From Cryptomeria japonica (lineage: Eukaryota > Streptophyta > Pinopsida > Cupressales > Cupressaceae), in NCBI RefSeq assembly GCF_030272615.1, contig NC_081408.1:337374793-337436792 (forward strand): a stretch of 62,000 bases of DNA. The letters are read 5' to 3'. Shown here in pieces: positions 1 through 10,263 of this stretch. The position numbers and the translations under genes are program-made. The first letter of the stretch is position 1. Every line of letters begins with the position of its first letter. The notes under the pieces were generated by a model. The model had not been told where the DNA came from, made no database searches, and saw nothing but the letters and a program-made list of their open reading frames with translations.

Positions 1-1380
1 CTCCATAATATAAAAATCCACTCGAAAAGAGACAATTATCTGCAACATTTTTTTTGCAAAGATTGTACTTGATTCTACTTGATTTAATGTGTGACAACCA
101 CAAATTCATCTAACAGAAATTCAATTGACGCCATGATAGCCATCAGCTTCCATCAACATTTCTTGCCTCACATTGTTTCCATTATCAGAGCACCATCTTA
201 CTGCATTAATATGTTACACTCATTTTGGGGGGGTAATATGATCTCATGGTATGCTCATTTTCTAAGTAGAACACAGGTATTATGCTGTTTATGTTCTTTA
301 ATATTATCCCTTGCTTAAAAATCATCTGTTGTATTTAGAGAGCATTCCAAACGTTGCATTGGTAGTAGCAGCAAGAACCTATCATATATATGTAGTTGTT
401 CCCTTGATTCAGTGGACAACAAGAAGGCCATGATTTAGAAGAAATTATTGTGAGCAGAAGAATGGATTCACCTTGTTTCAATGTATAGATAGCAAGTTAT
501 TTTAACAGCATATCATAAAGAGAATATCACTGTGGCTATTTGTTTGTGATCCTGACTAAAAAACATATGAAATAAGTAAGGTATTTTAATATCGCAGAAA
601 TAGAATATGACAATGGTTATTTGCTTATGAACCTGACTGGAACATGTAACACCTTAATTAAGAAAATTGGAGTACAAGTGTGGAGGCATTGATAATAAGG
701 ACCATTTCTCATAATAGAAATAGTAATTGAGACTAAAATAAGTCACATAGTTTATAGTGTGGACTCGTTGTTTAGATTTCTAAAGAAACAGATTTTGCAA
801 TTTCATGTCATGTAGATGTTACTTGATGCTATTTCACAGGGTACAATGGCATGGCACCTATTATGAGGAAAACCATCGTCAGCCATACCAATGAGGGAAA
901 TGTTGCTCATCGGGCTGAAGAGGCTAAATACAAAGTGGGTGCCAATGTCGAGAAGACAAGAATTTATCACAGAGACACTTTTATGTTACTGAGATATATT
1001 TTGGATTTCATATCAAAAAAACACTTACAATTGCAATCTGCCATCCACAGAATAAAAAGAAAAATTGAGCCACAAACAGAAAATGACACATAAAAGGGAT
1101 ACCAACTGTTTCAAAAAGATATCATGTGCTTTTCAAGGCTATTGTCACAGAAGATCCATCAAAGAATGTCACAAAGTGAAGACTCAACCAATAACAAGTG
1201 GAACAAATATGTGAAAATAAGAAGTTGGTTGTGTCCAACACTGGGGGAATGCCATGACCACTTTGTGTCAGAGGCCACAAGGCTGCACAAGAAAATAAAT
1301 AAATATTGTGGTAAATTGTACAAATCGATGGAACGTGGTAATCCAGTTGACTACAAATAGATTGAATTGAGAAGATAGTG
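1..1380. other. Non-coding left flank of the nested LTR block
   Basis: No frame here has recognisable protein similarity; the longest open stretches are about 80 codons and look random. The sequence is AT-rich and unique-looking. It ends in GATCC at 1381-1385, which I read as the left target-site copy of the large LTR that starts at 1386. With the block removed it would join the sequence at 35242. Confidence 0.5.
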
Positions 1381-1385
1381 GATCC

Positions 1386-2080
1386 TGTTGGTGTCTGTTT
1401 TATCATCTTCCAAACATTAGAATAAAGTACCCAAAGATAATTTATCCTCTCTTGAAAAATCACCGCGTATGCTAAGATTGCTAGAAGATCATATGGCGAT
1501 TCCAAGGTTTCTTTAGTCAGGTCTTGACGACGTGTGGATAAGCTCAATGGGCGTTGTGATTTGCTGGTAATACACAAAGGGACTTACGCTTGGACGGATT
1601 GTCAACAATTTTGGGATTTAAATGGATTTGTCAATTAAAGCTCTCTCTCTCTGTCTTTTAGGATTTTCGGGATTTAAGACTTCAAAAAAGTAAAAGAGAT
1701 AAAGGTTGAGAGATCTACTCTAATCCTAGGAATTCAAGAGACGGTATTGATTTGGTGAACTCAGTAACCACACTTTGCTTCGCCTCACTTAGGACAACTA
1801 CACAAAGTGGATGCAATCTTCAAGGGATGTGCTTATGCTCGGAAGTTTAAGCATACACAAAATGAAAAGCTCATACTAACTTTGCATAGTAAATGAAAAT
1901 CATCCATTCACCAAAAGTATGAGCGAAGATACACCATAAACCAATACTTATCAAATCTTTCATTCAATCTAATAACATGAAATAAATTTTAACTATTTGG
2001 TGGAAGAAATTGAAAACCTTCCTTAATCACTCAAACAATAGGAATTACAAAGCCTTAAGAGAAAGCACACGTGTAATATA
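1386..2080 (-). repeat. R/U5 end of LTR B, truncated
   Basis: This segment aligns by eye with the R/U5 parts of LTR A (from 5199) and LTR D (from 18616). Shared landmarks are the TGTTG start, a run resembling AATAAAATACCC, TTATCCTCTCTTGA and ACGTGTGGATAAGC. It has no U3, no TATA box and no opposite LTR end, and it meets the gag-protease frame of element A near 2081. Confidence 0.7.
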
Positions 2081-5000
2081 TTATCCCATGACTAGAAATT
2101 TTGTCTTGTCTAGCTGAGTGACTTTTCTTTTGGTAGGAGCGGGAGTTATTCCTAGTCTTTGACAGACAGCCAGGGGCATCACATTACTCGAAGCTCCTGA
2201 ATCATAGAGGCAATTGTGCAGTAATTTCCCAAAAATTTTGACTGATAGCAAGAACGGGGCCGGTTCATCTTTTCCTTGGGAAAGGACCGAGGAATCCCCA
2301 CTGTGTTCTTGATGTTTCACTTCATTAATCCTTGGATTATTATCCTTCTCTGGGTTCTCTTCTTTTGAGTGATCCGTCTTGTTTGGAGATTTTCCTTTCT
2401 TGACCACATCCTTCTTAACGGCAACTCTTTTCTCTGGAAGAATCTGACTAGTGGTGAGGCCTTCTTTGATGGCGGGTTGAGCTTTCTTAGTCTCGCCTCT
2501 TTTGAGTAATACCTTGCTTTCTAACATATCTTCCTTTTTGGCTGGGAAGGCTATGGTCTGGACCATGCATTCGTCTTGTTCAGATTGCTCTCTGTTATTA
2601 GCTTCCTCTTGAGTCACATTGATGGTGGCTTGAGCTTTGTTGGCCGCATCTTTGGACGGATTCTGAACATTCGACCTTACTGTGTTTGACTCACTTAAGC
2701 TATTAATCACTGCATCTTTAATTTCTGAGGCTTTGAGTAGTTCATAGAGTGGTAGGCTAACTTTGACTTTCTTGAGCTCTTCCAACACCAACACGGCCAA
2801 TCTCTTCATTTCATTGCCTTTGGGAGGTGCAACATTCTTTTGCCTATATTCTTGCGTATGCTGAGGATACTCTGGATTATTGCTAGCCTGTGGATCTGGA
2901 GGAGTAGAGAAATTGTTTGGAGGAATCGATGTAGTTAAGGGTTCCTGATTTCTCTGATTTCTATGATATACTCTTTGGTTCATACCTCCTGAGGATTGGT
3001 GGAATACCTCCTTTATCCCTTCGACTAGGACACTGTTATTCAAGGGTGGAAAATAATACTCTGAGTCTTCAACAGGTTCATTTGCTGATGCAGGTGGAAA
3101 CTGAGAACCTGGAGGTACCATTGGTCCATTAGCAGATTCTGGTGGAAATCTCCCATTTCGAGCCTGATTATCTTCTTCTGGTGAATATTTGTAACTTTCC
3201 ACAATCATGGCTTGATCATATCGCGTAGTTGGGACCATTTCATATCCTGTCGTGGGCGGATTTTTAGGTGGATCATTGCTACGCATCTCCTGCTGGAATA
3301 TATCGGCCACAATTTTGAATTCAAGACACTGCAACTCAGAATGCTGATTTGTATTGTGGAGTCTACACCAACTGGACAAGGCCGCTTCTGCTAAAAAGAC
3401 TTTACTGGTAGGATGATTTTCTTGATTCTGAGAATTTGATGGGTTGTCCAGTGGCGTCACCACGTTTCCATTATTAGGGGCAGTATTCCATGGTCTCCTC
3501 TGAAAGCCTTGGTTGTTATTTCCCTGATAATTGTTCCTGAAACCTTGATTTCCTTGGAAATTTTGATTGTTTGTATGTTGGCCATGGTTGACTCTTTGCA
3601 TGCTTTGGAGTTGATTATTCTGATTCCTTAGATGAGTTACTTCGGTTGACAGCTTCTTGACTTGTTCAATCAACTCTTTCATTTCATCCTTTTCTTCCTG
3701 TGTTCTTGAGGAGTTTGTTGCGTTTTGCAGGTACACAGGTTGTGCTGGTGGGGCTTGTGAAAGTGCAACTCCGGGATGGAGTACCAACTGGTTTGCCGGT
3801 TGTACGCTAGGATATGTTGCTTGTGGAATAGGATTCATAACTGGAGTCTGGTTGGCCAATGCCATACTAACTACTTGCATTTGATTCGATGTTGCAGCAG
3901 GTCCCATATGTAGTAGCGGCCCAGTAATATTTTGTCCCATGTGCTTACTGACTTCAATAGCCTTTGCATATGCTGCGTTTAGATCATTCGGGATAGGATG
4001 TGTCCTCACGAACATGGCGGTGAGATGATCTAGGGCTCCATAATAGATTTCCCTTGGGTCAGCAATGAGGTAAGGATGTCGTAACATCGTGTATGCGCGG
4101 TGGAACCTGTTGTTGAAAGAAGTGATTGGCTCATGTTCTCTCCTCCGGATTTCAACAAATTGTCTATATAGCTCAGCTGGCGTGGTTGGTATACCAAACT
4201 TTGCAATAAATGCATCCTTCATTGCATCCCAGGTCCTGATTGACCCTGTAGGTAAGTGAATGAACCAGAAGTAGGCTTCTTCTCCCAATGAGTAGGGAAA
4301 AAGCCTACATGCTACATCTCCATATTCGACTCGTCTGTTATGAAGAAGGTCTTCGAACATCTTGATATGATCCTCTGCTGTACGATTGAAATCACTGACA
4401 TTGAACTTGGGACAGAAATTCTCTGGATTCTTTGGCATGTCGTGATAGATTGCAAATTCCAATGGTGATGGGTTGTTGATCATCCAAGTAGCGTTGTTAA
4501 GCACATGAGCAGGAGGAGGAGGAGGAGCATTGTGAGCCATCGTGCTTCCCGAAGTTTGAAAGCTTGGCAAGAGACTTGATGAACTAGCCTGGCTTGTTGG
4601 TTGGGAAATCGCCTAGATACTTGCTTGAATTGCCGCTTGTACTTGTTCTTGAAGAGACGGAGCTTGTGATGACTCAGCAGATTCTTCTAATCTTGGTTCA
4701 AATTCCTTGGGAGTATCTTCTCTTTTGACTCGCTTCGACCTTGAAGTGAACTGAAGTTCATCCAGATTTTTGACACCTGGTGTCGACCTCAATATACTTT
4801 GATGTTTCTCAGGCGAGAAAGAACCAATACGATCCAGCGTGAAGACTTGTCTTGCGGAGATTACTGCAGGTTCCTTTGATTGCGAAGCTCTCTAGCGGCA
4901 ACTCTTTGGTGTTCTTCAGCTCAATCTTCTTCTTGCTCCAAGATGATTCTCACTCTGTTATACTCAGCTTCGCTTCTCCTTACGTTCCACGCTAGGTGAT

Positions 5001-5088
5001 TCAATCCTAAAACAATATCTTCTTGAATGTTGCCTATCTCCAAATTAGGTTGCACTACTTGATTCAATCCTTCATGTGGCAACGCCAT
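2081..5088 (-). pseudogene. Ty3/gypsy (Tat-like) gag with start of protease, element A
   Basis: This frame would encode the structural Gag that packages retrotransposon RNA, running into the aspartic protease. The likely start is ATG at 5086-5088, about 110 bp inside the LTR. The first 180 codons are broken by a TGA, a TAA, at least one shift and a TAG near 4615; from there an open frame of over 800 codons runs to 2081. Visible parts are the Retrotrans_gag core (NFCPKFNVSDF, YFWFIHLPTGS, EPITSFNNRFHRAY), a long Gln/Asn/Pro-rich linker, a CX2HX4HX4C zinc-knuckle variant (WCRLHNTNQHSELQC), a charged Lys-rich stretch and the protease motif DSGASSNVMP. The frame stops just after FLVMG, where reverse transcriptase and integrase should follow, because of the junction near 2081. 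Tat assignment rests on the large gag and long LTR; moderate certainty. Confidence 0.85.
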
Positions 5089-5198
5089 CGTGATTCATGA
5101 TCATGCTTGAAATGTATTCTTCTTTTTTTTGGTAAATTTTCTGGATAGTACTATTCCTTTAATTCCTCGGAGTTGTGCCCTCCTTCTAGCACCAATTC
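5089..5198 (-). promoter_or_regulatory. Leader and candidate primer-binding site of element A
   Basis: Directly inside the LTR end (CACGTCAACA at 5199-5208 on the minus strand) the leader begins GAATTGGTGCTAGAAGGAGG. The stretch at about 5178-5195, minus strand TTGGTGCTAGAAGGAGGG, starts with TGG and is where a tRNA primer would pair. Similar leaders follow the 5' LTR in plant Tat-type elements. I could not assign the tRNA. Confidence 0.55.
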
Positions 5199-6051
5199 TG
5201 TTGACGTGTATTTTGTACACAGCCAAACACAAAATAAAATACCCAAGGGTACCTTATCCTCTCTTGAGTAAAGCCTCTGAATGCTGAAGATATCACGAGA
5301 AAGGATCAATCAGGGTGACTTCAAGGTTCTTCGTTGTAGGATTTTCACGTGTGGATAAGCACCAGTGGTCGTTGTAAATGTTGTTTCTTCAAGGGGCCTT
5401 ACGTTTTCGAGCTGCAGGGACAGGATTTTCCTCAAACTAACAGGTTCTCAAAAAAGATCAAAAGATAGGGTTTGCAAGAGATGAATTCTAATCTAATCCT
5501 AAGAATGACTCAATGTCGGCTAGACTTGGTAAGATTCTACCAATTTCAGTATTGCCAAGGAATTACAACTCTACTGGAATTGATGCGATCTTCTAAGGTG
5601 ATTAGTGATTTTCAAATCATCAAGAATTATAGATACTACCATAAAGATACATATCAATAGTTCAATAATGATCGAAGGTTCAAGCAATCCAAGTATCTCC
5701 AGTTGACCACACAAGGCATCCTTACAATCAGTAAGAAGCTAGTGGTTTGGAACGTGAATCTCACCAAAGATCAAGCCCAACACTTAGTCCTTCAAACTTA
5801 AATACTACTTCGACTGAGAATGATTCAAGAAAGTAAACAACCATGAAAATAGCCACAAGAATTGCAATAAAACACCATAACTTCAATATTTTATTGATCT
5901 CAAAGCCAAAATAGACAACAATTGCTTGAAATTCTCTCTTCAATGCTCAATCTTGCTACAAAATAACTTTCTTCTCTCCAAAAGCTCTAGCTATCTAATT
6001 TCTAATTGCTAATTATCTAACATCTAATTACAAAATGAAAATGAGTGAGGG

Positions 6052-6060
6052 TATATATAG
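6052..6060 (-). promoter_or_regulatory. LTR A core promoter (TATA box)
   Basis: The minus strand reads CTATATATAC about 850 bp before the LTR 3' end. The same box occurs at the same place in LTR D (CTATATAAGC at 19471-19480), and LTR E has TATAAAA at 26001. It should start the genomic RNA of the element; R would begin roughly 30 bp downstream, near 6020. Confidence 0.65.
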
Positions 6061-6123
6061 CATCCTCAATTACAATGAACTACCCAGATCAAAAGAAGAT
6101 CAACGGCTGAGATTTTGACACCT

Positions 6124-6141
6124 AAACCCTAATTAGGGTTT
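6124..6141. promoter_or_regulatory. Telobox palindrome upstream of the LTR promoter
   Basis: AAACCCTAATTAGGGTTT is a perfect 18-bp palindrome made of two facing telobox motifs (AAACCCTA), about 65-80 bp upstream of the LTR TATA box. The identical 18 bp sits at 19544-19561 in LTR D at the same place. Teloboxes are known binding sites for plant TRB-type Myb proteins; a regulatory role here is an inference. Confidence 0.55.
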
Positions 6142-6253
6142 GTTACAAAAAGTTCCCTTTTTAGTTGAACATTATTAAATGCATAGTCAAATATTTAATT
6201 GGCACAAAAATCGAGGAAACATAGACCAATGATAATTAAGATGCCACATCATT

Positions 6254-9200
6254 TTATAACAACCTCTCTTCTAGAACCTTATTCCCCTTCCAATGTTCTT
6301 TCTTAGCATATGCAACAAATCTGGACACAATTCCTTCAATCTCAGCCATAGGAATCTCGGGAAGATTCCTCATTCGCTCCTCCAAATGGATAACCTGATC
6401 AAAGGCCTTGAGAAGAGCCGTATCCCATTCAGGTTCGAGTTCTTTGATCTTCTCAATCAGGAGCATAGTAGTGAACATTAGATCCCGTTGCTCATTTGTG
6501 ATGACATTCTCATCTTTGCAAAAGATGACCTTGACTCTTTCTTCCAACTCTTGAAGGTCCACATCTGTCTCAACTTCGATCCTCCTACCAAGAATGGTAC
6601 ACAACACTTCAAACACCTTATCCTGAATTGGATGGATGACGCCCTCGACTTGATTGCATTTGGTGCTGATGTCCTCGAAAAGAACCTCTTTCATCTGGAG
6701 TAGAGTTGACCACTAAAGTAAATTATGAGCTCCTCCATCCATTATCTTTTCTTGTGCTAGGATTTTCTTTGGTGTTTGCCTGATCACTTGTAGAACAGGA
6801 ATGATAACATCTCTAGTGTGAACGAAAGCGGCTACTGTTATCATTAGGTTGTGGACGATCTCAAGGACCTCGATAGCTCGATGGATTGTCTGCATCATTC
6901 TTGTTGCAAATTTAACGGCAACTGTGTGGGATTTGTCAATCCAAGAGCTCATAAGCTGAACCAAGCTCTTGACTCTTTTTGCCTCGCCAACTGATTCAAG
7001 GGGAAGTGCTTGCACAGGAGACACTGTTGGATCCTGACGTCCCAAGGGCTGATTGAGATGGCTAAAGTAGCCTCTCCAAGCACCGAGCCCTCTCTCAAGC
7101 TTTCTATTCTTTTCCATTTCTTCCTTAAGCTTGTCTTTAAGTGCTTCAAACGAATCAGTTGCCTCATCCAGTGCCTGCTCAGCAGTGAGTGGACCAAGCT
7201 CAAACGTTTCTACATCATACTCTTCTGCATGGATTTCACCTTCATACTTGTCCACTACTGGTGTAGCTATCTGCAACTTCCTAGACCCTGTCTCATCTCT
7301 GATCACCTTGGACATCTTGGTGGCCTTCTTCTTCTCTGTTACTTCTTGAGAATTCCCTATAAGGCTCTCTAAGTCAATTACATCATCTTCATCTTCAATC
7401 ACAATCACCCTTGTCAGTCTCTCCTTCAACCAATCTGAAATGGCGGATCTTGTCTCTTTAACTTGTATTTCCTTAAGCAATGGTTCATCTTCTCGGAGAG
7501 GAGATGTCACTTCATCATCATTCTTTTCTTCACGTAGCTCATCAACTTGGGGAGATCGACTTGACAAATGCTGAGGTGCCTTCCCCTTTTCAGGTTTATC
7601 ATTCTGTACCATTGACTCCATAGATTCATCAACCTCAAGCACCGTCTTCTCTTGTCCTTCAGCTTGACTTGTCCTTTTTTCATATCGGGATGATGTACCT
7701 GATGAGCGATCTCGATTGGCCTCTTGCTTCTTCTTGGAGGGTTCCCTTTTCTCAGGTCTTTCTTTCCTCTTCGCGCCTCTAGGATGAGAATTGTCTTCAC
7801 TTGCGCTTGCTCCTCCTTCTTCTGGTCTTTCCTCCAAAGTAAAAGTCATTGGTATGTTCTGTTCTCTTAACTTTTGATGTTGTACATCCACCCATCTGCG
7901 AATACATGACAAAACTGGGGCCATCAAAGCTCTCAAGTCTGAAATCTCAGGCTCGTTCCAATCTATCTTCACTGCTTTGTCTTCTCTGTCATAGGATGAC
8001 TGAAGATGTCTGCCACTGTCTTGAGCTTGATCGGCCACTCTGTAGACTTTGCATTTCCTGATGAAATCTAAAGGTAATCTGGAGTGCATCTTTCTTTTCA
8101 CTTCTAAATCACTTGAGAGATTCATCCAAAAGTCCTCTACCTGAAATTCGTGCTTGTATTTCCTACCAACTGTCTCTTCCATATACCCATAAGGATCAAA
8201 ATTCTCCTTCAAGGCAAAGAACGTGAATGAATATAAAGCCAATTCCCTTTCTGCATCATCCAAGGCTTGAGCATTAGGACATACCTCAATTGAATTCCCC
8301 AAAATGATGGGCACGGGAATTCCATTTCCATGCCTGTGTCTGAATGTCTTCGCATAAGCTGCCAACTGCCTAGTCACCTCAAGTAGCACTACCCTGTTTG
8401 TCGGATACCTCGGCAACATGTAGGGAGGTGAAGGACACCCATGAACTCTGATATATGTAAACTTTTGAAACTAAATGAACCAAGCACCATACCTCTTCAC
8501 AAGCTCTTGTGCATCCAGAGATAGTCGATTGTGAATCCCGCCTTGCAATATCCTAGTGATGTTCATCGTGAAGGTATCATTGACTAACTTGTTGTCACCT
8601 TTAGGAAGATGATGCAAATGAACATAAGAGTCACAAACTCTCACTTCTCCGGGTCCTCTTCCGATCACTCCTCTGTGAGGTAACCCTGCATATTCGAAAC
8701 TCCTGATCAAGGCATATATGACGTATGAGCTCATGTGAAATGACTTGGTAGGCTTTAGTCTTCTTAACTGCACGTCCAGGCAATGGCTAATAATTCTAGC
8801 CCAATGAATCGTCCCTTTCCCTTGAACTATCACTTGGATGAAGTAGAACATCCACTTCTCAAAGTAGAAGGCTTGAGGGGCCCCTGTAACTCGATTGAGC
8901 AAAGTTATCAAATCTCTGTACTCCTCCTGGAAGTCGATCCTATGTGGTGTGTTGGGAATCTTGCTCAGGTGAGGACGACTTTTGAGTAACCAATTCTTAT
9001 TGATGATACTCAAGCAGGTGTGATCATCTTCATACATTGATCTGGCTCCTTCTAGGCTTTTGTAAATCATATCTTTATGCTCTGGAAGATGGAAAGCTTC
9101 ACTTATAGCCTCCTCTGAAAGGTACACCAAAGTGTTTCCTTCCTTGGACACTATCGATCTCGATTGTGAGTCATAATGGCGGGCACACTCGATCATCAGC

Positions 9201-9451
9201 TCATGGCACTGGACTGCTGGAGGGAAACCGGCCGCCTTGATGATGCCACTTTCAATTATTCTCTTTGTGACAGGTGATGGCTTGCCAATGTAAGGGACCT
9301 CTCGAAACTTCTTCACACTGAAGTTTCCCAAGTTGGTATCTCCGATGTTACTCCACTTGGACACGATCTTGGTCTCCAATTCTTCATTCCTCTGATCTTC
9401 CTTCATGAGGGCTGGATGACTAGTAGATGCTCCTGCCTTTGGAGTCGCCAT
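6254..9451 (-). CDS. LTR-borne 1065-codon frame, unknown protein, two in-frame TAG
   Basis: From ATG 9449-9451 the same frame runs to TAA at 6254-6256 with only two stops, TAG at 8471-8473 and 6713-6715. The blocks on both sides are in phase, so this is one gene. The first ~325 residues form a globular domain (IIKAAGFPPAVQCHELM, LSEEAISEAFHLPEH, EEYRDLITLLNRVTG, FHMSSYVIYALIRSFEYAG). It vaguely recalls plant-mobile or 'putative plant transposon' domains; I do not claim either. The middle is low-complexity with a KRKERPEKREPSKKK nuclear-signal-like stretch, followed by an acidic part, a coiled-coil-like segment (EALKDKLKEEMEKNRKLERG) and a helical C-terminus. An earlier ATG at 9473-9475 lies before the acceptor-like TAG, so I prefer 9451. 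A degraded homologue lies in LTR B (16571-18610 and 22952-23231). Function unknown; no enzyme motif seen. Confidence 0.7.
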
Positions 9452-9480
9452 CTTGACACCTACACAACATTTCATAATTA
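9452..9480 (-). promoter_or_regulatory. Acceptor-like site just before the U3 start codon
   Basis: The minus strand reads TTGAAATGTTGTGTAG-type sequence ending about 8 bp before ATG 9451 (here TGTTGTGTAG then GTGTCAAG). Matching sites lie before the start codon in LTR D (TGTTGTGTAG, GCGTCAA, ATG) and LTR B (CTTGTGTAG, ATCTGG, ATG), and E has TTCGTAG then GTCGCAGG at the corresponding place. This suggests a leader intron with a 3' splice site here; I did not find a convincing donor. Confidence 0.4.
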
Positions 9481-9910
9481 GTAAAATATCTAAGAGAGTA
9501 GCAAGGAAGATTCAAAAGGAAGATAAAAGATATTAATTAGGAAACTTTATGATAAATCTTGAGTTATCATTTCCTAATTAACTACGCAATTTTCAAAAAA
9601 CAAAGTTCAAAATTCAAAACTTCAACATTGGGACTAGGATGATCTCACCATACCTCCACTTGAAAATTAATTCTAAGAAATGATGCAAAAATAAGGTGAA
9701 TTTTGGCTAGGCAAAATGTAGATCTAAGCTCTCCCTTTAGCAAAATGCGCCTCCTTTAGTCTTCACAAGAATCAACTCCACCTCTCAATCTCCAACACTT
9801 GAGATAAATTCGCTCCAAATAGGCCAGATTTCACACTTCCTTCTTGATCTCCAAATTCGCACTTGAAGTAATGAGTGAATGATTGATTAAACTTGATCAA
9901 AACACTCCTA

Positions 9911-9918
9911 ATATATAA
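9911..9918 (-). promoter_or_regulatory. Internal U3 TATA box for the LTR-borne frame
   Basis: The minus strand reads GGTGAGCGCC then TTATATATTAGG, about 460 bp upstream of ATG 9451. LTR D has GGTGAGCGCC then TATAAAGG at 20584-20591, with a shared upstream stretch AAGTCGGCCTAAGG in both. This block is better conserved than its surroundings, so I read it as a second promoter inside U3, separate from the one at 6052. Confidence 0.5.
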
Positions 9919-10263
9919 GGCGCTCACCACTTTACTCCCCCTTAGGCCGACTTGTCAAAATAGGCCTAAAAAATAAATAAAATTGCAAAAAGAAGAGGCC
10001 GACTTGATGAAATAAATAAAAATAAGCCCTCAAGCACTCCATTTTTATTTTTAATTTCACAAAAATTAATTTTAAATGCCTTTATAATAAAAATTCGATT
10101 TTTTGAGGCTCAAAATTAATTTATTAAATACCAATGTGTCTTTTATTAAATGCCAATTTAATTTAACTTTTCCAAATATTTCGAAGTTGGCAATTTTGGC
10201 ATCTAATGCGATTTGGAGGATATTAACGCCCAAATATGGTAAAAAATAATGAATGTCATTAAC

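Noticed and set aside
851-1093. 80-codon frame on the plus strand
   Set aside because: No similarity, no conserved motif, no gene context; expected by chance.
1122-1577. 151-codon frame on the minus strand
   Set aside because: It crosses the LTR B boundary at 1386, joining LTR and flank, so it is not a conserved gene.
1386-2080. Calling this the 3' LTR of element A
   Set aside because: The flank GATCC does not match GGAGT at A's right side but nearly matches AATCC at the right side of LTR B.
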